NCBI GenBank assembly: GCA_004213025.1
Contig: SHBC01000013.1
Span: forward strand, 1-20,277
Direction: 5' to 3'
Origin: SAR116 cluster bacterium
Lineage (GTDB): Bacteria; Pseudomonadota; Alphaproteobacteria; Puniceispirillales; Puniceispirillaceae
DNA length: 20,277 nucleotides
Positions within the stretch are counted from its first letter, which is position 1, and each line of letters starts with the position of its first letter. A program made the position numbers and the translations under genes. The notes beneath the pieces were generated by a model, which ran no database searches, was not told where the DNA came from, and saw only the letters and a program-made list of their open reading frames with translations. Shown piece after piece: positions 14,956 through 20,277 of this stretch.

Positions 14956-16380
14956 TCAGGGGGCTATGTAGCTTGTCTTGACGGTGGTGTAGAACTCGCG
15001 GGCATAGCTTCCCTGCTCGCGCGGGCCATAGCTTGACCCCTTCCGGCCACCGAACGGCACATGATAATCGACGCCGGCCGTCGGCAGGTTGACCATCACC
15101 ATGCCGGCCTTGGCGTGGCGCCGGAAATGCGATGCCAGCTTCAGCGAGGTTGTGCAGATTCCCGATGACAGGCCGAATTCGGTGTCATTGGCAACGGCAA
15201 GCGCCTCGTCATAATCATCGACCTTGATGATCGAGGCCATCGGGCCGAAGATTTCCTCGCGCGACACCCGCATGGCATTGGTCGCGCCGGCAAAGATCGC
15301 CGGATGCATGAAGAACCCGTTGCCATTGCCAAGCCCGCCACCGCGAACATCACAGCCTTCTTCAGAGGCCAGCGTCAGATAACCCATGTTCTGATCCATC
15401 TGCGACTGATCGACAACCGGACCGATCTGTGTTTTCGGGTCGAGCGGATCGCCAACCACAAGATCGGCCGCGGCGGCTGTCAGCCTGTCAAGAAACGCAT
15501 CATGGATTCCCTTGGTGACGATCAACCGCGAAGAGGCGGTGCAGCGCTGGCCGGTCGAGAAGAACGCGCCGTTCAGCGAAGCGCCGACAGCGGTATCGAG
15601 ATCGGCATCATCGACGACAACCATCGGGTTCTTGCCGCCCATCTCAAGCTGCACCTTCTTGCCATTCGCCGCGCAATCGACGGCCACCTGGCGGCCGGTC
15701 GCCACGGAACCTGTAAAGCTGACAGCGGCGATATCGGGATGTTCGACAATGCGCGCGCCAACCTGCGATCCGGGGCCCATGACAAGGTTGAACACACCGG
15801 CCGGGCAACCAGCCTGCTCAAGGATGTTGGCCAGCTCCCACGCGCAGCCGGGGGTCAGTTCGGCAGGCTTCATCACCACCGTGTTGCCAAAGGCCAGCGC
15901 CGGCGCCATTTTCCAGGCCGGAATGGCGATCGGGAAATTCCACGGCGTGATCAGGCCGATGACGCCGACCGGCTCGCGCTCGATCATCACCTCGACGCCG
16001 GGGCGAACCGACGCCACCGCGTCACCAGTGTTACGCAATGCCTCGCCGGCAAAGAATTTGAAGACCTGCGCGGCGCGGACGGTCTCGCCAACCGCCTCGG
16101 CGATTGTCTTTCCTTCCTCGCGGGCCAGCAGCCTGCCAAGCTCGTCCTTACGCTCGACGATCAGCGCGCCGGCTTTCTCCAGAACATCGTGCCGCAGCTG
16201 CGGACTTGCATGCGCCCAGCCATCAAACGCCGCCATCGCGGCGGCCACGGCCTCATCGACGCGGGCTGCGCCGCCACGGGCATAGGTGCCGATAATGTCA
16301 TCCTGATTGGCCGGGTTGCGGTTGGTTGTGACGTCCGAATCGGCAACCCACTGGCCGCCGATGAAATGTGCGAAATCCAC
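14956..16380 (-). CDS. Aldehyde dehydrogenase, 2,5-dioxovalerate (2-oxoglutarate semialdehyde) dehydrogenase-like
   Basis: A 474-residue NAD(P)-dependent aldehyde dehydrogenase. The catalytic Cys280 is in GQRCTASSR, Glu246 in LEMGGKN, and the oxyanion Asn148 in PWNFP. The C-terminal block PTAGVDYHVPFGGRKGSSYGP-like sequence followed by REQG and FYTTVKT is, as I recall it, typical of 2-oxoglutarate semialdehyde dehydrogenases of glucarate/arabinose type, which finish oxidative acid-sugar pathways by making 2-oxoglutarate. The start is set at GTG 16380 because AGGAGA lies five bases upstream; ATGs at 16401 and 16422 lack Shine-Dalgarno sequences and 16422 is inside a hairpin. The DapA-homologue gene begins about 15 nt after its stop. 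An operator-like palindrome is 65 bases upstream. Confidence 0.9.
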   Translation of the reverse strand: MDFAHFIGGQWVADSDVTTNRNPANQDDIIGTYARGGAARVDEAVAAAMAAFDGWAHASPQLRHDVLEKAGALIVERKDELGRLLAREEGKTIAEAVGETVRAAQVFKFFAGEALRNTGDAVASVRPGVEVMIEREPVGVIGLITPWNFPIAIPAWKMAPALAFGNTVVMKPAELTPGCAWELANILEQAGCPAGVFNLVMGPGSQVGARIVEHPDIAAVSFTGSVATGRQVAVDCAANGKKVQLEMGGKNPMVVVDDADLDTAVGASLNGAFFSTGQRCTASSRLIVTKGIHDAFLDRLTAAAADLVVGDPLDPKTQIGPVVDQSQMDQNMGYLTLASEEGCDVRGGGLGNGNGFFMHPAIFAGATNAMRVSREEIFGPMASIIKVDDYDEALAVANDTEFGLSSGICTTSLKLASHFRRHAKAGMVMVNLPTAGVDYHVPFGGRKGSSYGPREQGSYAREFYTTVKTSYIAP

Positions 16381-16385
16381 GAATC

Positions 16386-16391
16386 TCTCCT
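16386..16391 (-). promoter_or_regulatory. Ribosome binding site deciding the GTG start of the aldehyde dehydrogenase
   Basis: AGGAGA on the minus strand, five bases before GTG 16380. It is the only good Shine-Dalgarno in this 5' region, and a protein starting there begins directly with the conserved FIGGQWV segment. Confidence 0.7.
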
Positions 16392-16405
16392 GTGTCCCCA
16401 TCACG

Positions 16406-16431
16406 TGACCGGCACTGAACATCGCCGGTCA
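16406..16431 (-). promoter_or_regulatory. Hairpin in the aldehyde dehydrogenase leader
   Basis: TGACCGGC (16406-16413) and GCCGGTCA (16424-16431) form a perfect 8-bp stem with a 10-base loop. It lies between the operator-like site and the GTG start. No T-tract is seen. It could stabilise or modulate the leader RNA. Confidence 0.5.
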
Positions 16432-16435
16432 TGGC

Positions 16436-16458
16436 TGTGGCCACATGGTATACCAAAT
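16436..16458. promoter_or_regulatory. Operator-like palindromes, copy 3 plus an adjacent second palindrome
   Basis: TGGTATACCA (16446-16455) is a perfect 10-bp palindrome. On the minus strand it reads TAATTTGGTATACC, sharing 13 bases (TAATTTGGTATAC) with the site near 4881 and 12 with that at 7946. CATAAT on the minus strand directly precedes it and resembles a -10 box. Immediately beside it is a second perfect 10-bp palindrome, TGTGGCCACA (16436-16445). Both lie between the crotonase stop and the aldehyde dehydrogenase start. Confidence 0.62.
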
Positions 16459-16498
16459 TATGGAAAAGGCAAAGTGGTGGATGGCTGGATGGGGCGTG

Positions 16499-17320
16499 TC
16501 AGACGCCCTTCCAGTCGGGCTTGCGCTTGTCGAAAAAGGCGGCAACGCCTTCCTTGAAATCGGCACTGCCGAAACATTGCTCGACAAGGTCATGATCATC
16601 GGGAAGCGGTGTCATGGTCTGCAGCCGCCGCATGCCGCGCATCGTTGCATCAAGTGTCAGCGGCGCCAGCTCGGTGATGCCGCGTGCCATCTCGTCGGCG
16701 CGCGCCAGCACCGCATCCCGGTCATCGAGACATTCCGAGATGAAGCCGGCCGAGGCGGCTTCCTCGGCACCGATCAGCTGCGCCGTCAGCAGCATGTATT
16801 TGACCCGCGCCTCGCCAACAAGCCTGACAAACCGGCTCAGATTGCCAATGGCAAGGCAATTACCAAGCGTGCGGGCGATTGGCGCGCCGACCTTCAGGTC
16901 GCGACTGCCGATCCGGATATCCAGCGTCGCCGCGATGGCCGCGCCACCGCCTGTGCAGAATCCGTTCAGCGCGCCGATGGTGGGCACGCGGCATTCCTCG
17001 ATCGTGGTCAGCGTGCCATCGATCATCTGTTCATAATTGATCGCATCCTCGGCGGTGAAGGTCCGGAATTGCGAGATGTCGGTGCCGGCGGCAAAGGCGG
17101 CGTCACCGCCACCGGAGAAGATCAGCACCCGCACATCATCCGGGTCGGCATCGGTGCCGACCGTGGTGCAGATCGCCTTGATCCGGTCATACATCTCGAA
17201 CGTCAGGGCGTTGCGCCGATGCGGCCTGTTCAGCACAATGTGCCCGATCCCGTCGGTCACGCTGTAGTGAAGTTCCCCATCATCCTGCATGGCATCATCC
17301 TGCATGGCATCATCCGGCAT
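16499..17320 (-). CDS. Crotonase-family protein lacking both catalytic glutamates, with a repeat-encoded N terminus
   Basis: A 273-residue crotonase-fold protein. Oxyanion-hole segments are seen at FAAGTDISQF (residues 76-85) and FCTGGGAAIAATLD (121-134). The classical hydratase Glu positions are Ala128 (in GGGAA) and Ile148 (in GAPIAR), so ordinary hydratase chemistry is doubtful. The start at 17320 is supported by GGAGGAAGCC directly upstream (17321-17330); an upstream in-frame ATG at 17353 would overlap the previous gene. The first 14 residues come from a three-copy 15-bp repeat giving DDAMQDDAMQDD. It follows the aminotransferase gene after 22 nt and precedes the aldehyde dehydrogenase operon. 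It is clearly related to, but not a close copy of, the crotonase at 6138. Confidence 0.85.
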   Translation of the reverse strand: MPDDAMQDDAMQDDGELHYSVTDGIGHIVLNRPHRRNALTFEMYDRIKAICTTVGTDADPDDVRVLIFSGGGDAAFAAGTDISQFRTFTAEDAINYEQMIDGTLTTIEECRVPTIGALNGFCTGGGAAIAATLDIRIGSRDLKVGAPIARTLGNCLAIGNLSRFVRLVGEARVKYMLLTAQLIGAEEAASAGFISECLDDRDAVLARADEMARGITELAPLTLDATMRGMRRLQTMTPLPDDHDLVEQCFGSADFKEGVAAFFDKRKPDWKGV

Positions 17321-17322
17321 GG
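17278..17322 (-). repeat. Tandem repeat, 15-bp unit, three copies at a translation start
   Basis: CATCATCCTGCATGG is repeated exactly at 17278-17292 and 17293-17307, and once more with a single mismatch at 17308-17322. In the minus-strand gene it encodes in-frame repeats of DDAMQ and supplies three ATG codons 15 bases apart, each preceded by GGATGATGCC-like sequence. Only the first is next to a full GGAGG. Confidence 0.9.
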
Positions 17323-17342
17323 CTTCCTCCCGGTCCCGGCTG

Positions 17343-18545
17343 TCAGGCCGCAACGGCGCTTTCAGACAGGAATTGCATCGCCGCCTGAACGCCGCCGGAC
17401 TGGTGCGGAATATCAGCCACCCGCAGCCCCATTTCGACGCCGCTCAGCGTTCCGGTCAGCATCAGATCGTTGAAATCACCAAGATGGCCGATCCGGAACA
17501 CCTTGCCGGCCAGCCGCGACAGCCCGTTGCCAAGCGACATGTCGAAATTCGCCAGCACTGTCGCCCGGAAGGCATCAGCATCATGACCGTCCGGCAGCAA
17601 TACCGCCGTCAGCGAGCTGGAATAGTCGCGCGGTTCCTGGCACAGCACCTCCAGCCCCCATGCCTGGACGGCGCGGCGGGTGGCTTCGGCATGTCTGTCA
17701 TGGCGTGAAAAGACATTGTCGAGACCTTCCTCGTGAAGCATGTCGATGGCCTCGGCAAGACCATAGAGAAGGTTCGTCGCCGGCGTGTAGGGAAAGGCGC
17801 CGCCCTTGTTGGCGGCAAGCTGGTCCTGCCAGTCCCAGTAGGAGCGTGGCTGGCCGTTGCTCTTCGCCTCGGTGATGGCGCGCTCGGACAGCGCGTTGAA
17901 GGACAGGCCCGGCGGCAGCATCAACCCCTTCTGCGAGCCTGACACGGTTACATCGACACCCCATTCATCATGCCGGTAATCGATCGAGGCCAATGATGAA
18001 ATCGTATCGACCATCAACAGCGCGCCATGGCCGGCGGCATCCATCGCCGCGCGCACCTCGCCGATGCGCGAGGCCGATCCTGTCGAGGTCTCGTTATGAA
18101 CGACACAGACGGCGCGGATCTGGCCCTCGCTGTCGGCGCGAAGCCGGTCCTCGATGGCCTGCGGGTCAACGCCGCGGCGCCAGTCCGTCTCCAGAAACTC
18201 GGTCTCGATCCCCAGCCGGTCGGCCATTTTCTGCCACAGGGTCGCAAAGTGGCCGGTCTCGACCATCAGCACGCGCTCACCCTCATTGATCAGATTGACA
18301 AGCGCCGCTTCCCAGGCACCGGTGCCGGACGCCGGATAGATAATGACCGCCGATTCCGTCTTGAAGATTGTCTTCATGCCGTCAAGGCACGTCTTGCCAA
18401 TCTCGGCAAAGGCCGGGCCGCGATGATCAATCGTCGGATGATCCATCGCCCTCAGCACTCGGTCAGGTACATTGGTCGGTCCGGGGATCTGCAGAAAATG
18501 ACGACCTGGCTTATAACTGCCGGCCTGATGACGGGTGGAACTCAT
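17343..18545 (-). CDS. sgaA: Serine-glyoxylate aminotransferase-like class V aminotransferase
   Basis: A 400-residue PLP-dependent class V aminotransferase. The N-terminal IPGPTNVPDRVLRAMDHPTID block, the PASGTGAWEAAL phosphate-binding region, Asp180 in LLMVDTISSLAS and the PLP lysine Lys206 in VSGSQKGLMLPPG match serine-glyoxylate aminotransferase and its close relative aspartate-glyoxylate aminotransferase (BhcA of the beta-hydroxyaspartate cycle). The enzyme aminates glyoxylate to glycine. The start is ATG 18545, where the family N terminus begins; the Shine-Dalgarno (GAAAG) is weak. It diverges from an FAD-linked oxidase gene whose relatives oxidise 2-hydroxy acids such as glycolate, suggesting a glyoxylate module. 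None of the other beta-hydroxyaspartate cycle genes is visible, so serine is the default partner. Confidence 0.86.
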   Translation of the reverse strand: MSSTRHQAGSYKPGRHFLQIPGPTNVPDRVLRAMDHPTIDHRGPAFAEIGKTCLDGMKTIFKTESAVIIYPASGTGAWEAALVNLINEGERVLMVETGHFATLWQKMADRLGIETEFLETDWRRGVDPQAIEDRLRADSEGQIRAVCVVHNETSTGSASRIGEVRAAMDAAGHGALLMVDTISSLASIDYRHDEWGVDVTVSGSQKGLMLPPGLSFNALSERAITEAKSNGQPRSYWDWQDQLAANKGGAFPYTPATNLLYGLAEAIDMLHEEGLDNVFSRHDRHAEATRRAVQAWGLEVLCQEPRDYSSSLTAVLLPDGHDADAFRATVLANFDMSLGNGLSRLAGKVFRIGHLGDFNDLMLTGTLSGVEMGLRVADIPHQSGGVQAAMQFLSESAVAA

Positions 18546-18688
18546 GTGCGGTAATCTTTCGCGTTGGAATGATAGAGGCGATAGCCTAGATTCTTCAGTG
18601 TCCGCGCACAACCATGTGGATGTCGCCGCGACGCTATGCCCACCCGCGATGACGTTGCATCATCCTGTCCCGATTGCCGAGTGAACCC
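18546..18688. promoter_or_regulatory. Divergent intergenic region between the aminotransferase and the FAD oxidase
   Basis: 143 bases between two divergent starts, so it must hold promoters for both. A short imperfect dyad, AGGCGATAGCCT, lies near 18576-18587. The ATTTGGTATAC motif of the rest of the locus is absent, so these two genes may be under different control. No confident -35/-10 pair was found. Confidence 0.4.
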
Positions 18689-20277
18689 ATGCCGAACGAC
18701 ATTCGCGTCCCGTCCTTTGCCCCGTTGAAAGCCGCGCTCAGTGGTGCGCTGTTCGATGATGTGTTTGCGCGGGGGCGCTATGCCACCGATGCCTCGATCT
18801 ATCAGATGATGCCGCATGCGGTGGTGGTGCCGGAAAGCCTGGCCGATGTCGAGGCGACACTTGATTTCGCGCGGCGGGAGGGGCTGGCGGTGCTGCCGCG
18901 TGGCGGCGGGACCTCGCAATGCGGGCAGACCGTGAACAACGCCATTGTCATGGATACCAGCCGGCATCTGAACCGCATCCTCGAACTTGATGTCGAACAG
19001 CGGCGCTGCCTTGTCGAACCGGGGATCGTTCTTGACGAGTTGAACCGCCAGTTGAAGCCGCATGGGCTGTGGTTCCCGGTCGATGTCTCGACCTCCAGCC
19101 GCGCCACCATTGGCGGCATGGCTGGCAATAACAGCTGCGGTGGCCGGTCGATCCGCTATGGCATGATGCGTGACAATGTCACCGCCATCGACGCTATCAT
19201 GTCGGACGGCTCAAAGGCGCGTTTTGGCGATACAGGCACCGTGACGCCAACCGGCATGCTGGCCGATCTGCAGCCGCAATTGCTGGAGATGGGCACCCGT
19301 CACAGCCAGGATATTCTCGACGGGTTCCCGACCGTGCTGCGCCGGGTTGGCGGCTATAATGTCGATGCCCTGATGCCTGACGCGATGGCGCTGCGCCCTG
19401 GCGGCAAGACAGGTGACGGCATCAATCTGGCGCATCTTCTTGTCGGGTCTGAAGGGACGCTTGCCTACAGCACGGCGATCGAGCTGAAGCTCTGGCCGCT
19501 GCCGGCGAAGAAGCTGATGGGAATCTGCCACTTCCCGACCTTCTACAAGGCGATGGACGCGGCGCAGCATCTTGTCACGCTGGACCCGGTGGCGGTCGAG
19601 CTTGTCGACGACACGATGATCGCGCTTGGCCGCTCGATCCCGATTTTCCGGAAGACAATCGAGGAGGCGGTGCAAGGCAATCCGGCGGCGCTTCTGGTGG
19701 TCGAGTTTGCCGAGGATGACATGGCGGAGAATCACCGCCGCCTGAAACAGCTTCATGCGATGATGGCTGATCTCGGCTTTGGCTGGGACAAGGGCGGCGA
19801 ATGGTGCGGCGGTGTTGTCGATGCCATCGACCCGGCGATGCAGGGGCGTGTTGCCGAGATGCGCAAATCCGGCCTCAACATCATGATGAGCATGAAAAGC
19901 GAGGCCAAGCCGGTCTCCTTCCTCGAGGATTGCGCGGTCGAACTCAAGGACCTTGCCGAATATACCGACGGGCTGACGCGCATTTTCGACAAGCATGGCG
20001 CCAAGGGCACATGGTACGCGCATGCCTCGGTCGGCTGTCTTCATGTGCGGCCGGTGCTGGACATGAAACAGCAGGACGGCGCCGATACCATGCGCGCCAT
20101 TTCCGAAGAGGCATTTGCGCTTGTCCGCTCATACGGCGGGTCGCATTCCGGCGAGCATGGCGATGGCATCGTCCGCTCGGAATTCAATGACACGATGTTC
20201 GGTCCGGTGCTGCCGGGCCTCTTCCGGCAGGTCAAGGCGATGTTCGATCCGGCCGGCATGTTCAATCCCGGCAAGAT
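18689..20277 (+). CDS. FAD-linked oxidase, GlcD/D-lactate dehydrogenase-like (3' end missing)
   Basis: The open frame runs from ATG 18689 to the window edge: 529 residues without a stop. The FAD-binding type 4 domain is clear: LPRGGGTSQCGQ (about residues 70-81), then GGMAGNNSCGGRSIRYGMMRDN, and VGSEGTLAYSTAIELKLWPLP. The FAD-oxidase C-terminal domain follows, with GSHSGEHGDGIVRSEF and MFNPGKI at the edge. The NNSCGGRSIRYG pattern is characteristic of the large fused proteins that carry a C-terminal iron-sulfur/CCG domain (about 950-1000 residues), so more protein is expected beyond the window. Relatives oxidise D-lactate, glycolate or D-2-hydroxyglutarate and pass electrons to the respiratory chain. 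Beside a glyoxylate aminotransferase, glycolate is a plausible but unproven substrate. Confidence 0.9.
   Translation, partial: MPNDIRVPSFAPLKAALSGALFDDVFARGRYATDASIYQMMPHAVVVPESLADVEATLDFARREGLAVLPRGGGTSQCGQTVNNAIVMDTSRHLNRILELDVEQRRCLVEPGIVLDELNRQLKPHGLWFPVDVSTSSRATIGGMAGNNSCGGRSIRYGMMRDNVTAIDAIMSDGSKARFGDTGTVTPTGMLADLQPQLLEMGTRHSQDILDGFPTVLRRVGGYNVDALMPDAMALRPGGKTGDGINLAHLLVGSEGTLAYSTAIELKLWPLPAKKLMGICHFPTFYKAMDAAQHLVTLDPVAVELVDDTMIALGRSIPIFRKTIEEAVQGNPAALLVVEFAEDDMAENHRRLKQLHAMMADLGFGWDKGGEWCGGVVDAIDPAMQGRVAEMRKSGLNIMMSMKSEAKPVSFLEDCAVELKDLAEYTDGLTRIFDKHGAKGTWYAHASVGCLHVRPVLDMKQQDGADTMRAISEEAFALVRSYGGSHSGEHGDGIVRSEFNDTMFGPVLPGLFRQVKAMFDPAGMFNPGK

Noticed and set aside
15304..16557. A 417-codon plus-strand open frame opposite the aldehyde dehydrogenase
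   Set aside because: Antisense shadow of a well-conserved gene; it also runs through the operator and hairpin region.

Overview
The window reads as a G+C-rich alphaproteobacterial chromosome segment. This is judged from codon bias, dense short-gap gene packing and gene content; genus is not assignable by eye, and a marine or soil oligotroph is only a guess. It is almost entirely catabolic: 16 protein genes, two of them cut by the window edges. I see no RNA genes, phage genes, insertion sequences or CRISPR arrays, and no gene-free stretch over 300 bases (the longest is 7881-8105).

Layout. (1) 1-1712, plus strand: the 3' part of a rhamnonate-dehydratase-like enolase superfamily enzyme and an EamA/DMT permease. 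(2) 1734-4784, minus strand: a cytoplasmic-type sulfatase followed by malonyl-CoA synthetase (matB). (3) 4957-7880, plus strand: a class III CoA transferase, a crotonase-family protein overlapping it by 4 nt, and a sugar phosphate isomerase/epimerase-like TIM barrel. (4) 8106-11112, plus strand: a complete tripartite tricarboxylate transporter (binding protein, small and large membrane subunits). (5) 18545-11183, minus strand: a serine-glyoxylate-type aminotransferase, a second crotonase, then a tightly packed set of aldehyde dehydrogenase (2,5-dioxovalerate dehydrogenase-like), DapA-family lyase, GntR/FCD regulator, PdxA-like dehydrogenase and a second enolase superfamily protein. (6) 18689-end, plus strand: a large FAD-linked oxidase running off the window.

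How it may work together. The same palindromic motif, ATTTGGTATAC(C), occurs at three non-coding positions: the divergent sulfatase/CoA-transferase promoter, the leader of the transporter operon, and just upstream of the aldehyde dehydrogenase set that encodes the GntR/FCD regulator. The simplest reading is one local regulon: import of an organic acid by the tripartite transporter, enolase/DapA/dehydrogenase chemistry toward 2-oxoglutarate, and accessory CoA-ester, desulfation and glyoxylate modules. The substrate is unknown. Several enzymes have non-canonical active sites: the second enolase homologue, both crotonases and the DapA homologue. The pathway may therefore differ from described sugar-acid routes.

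Other structure: three short tandem duplications (13, 17 and 15 bp units), each at a gene end or start, and several intergenic hairpins, the strongest between the transporter binding protein and its small membrane subunit.
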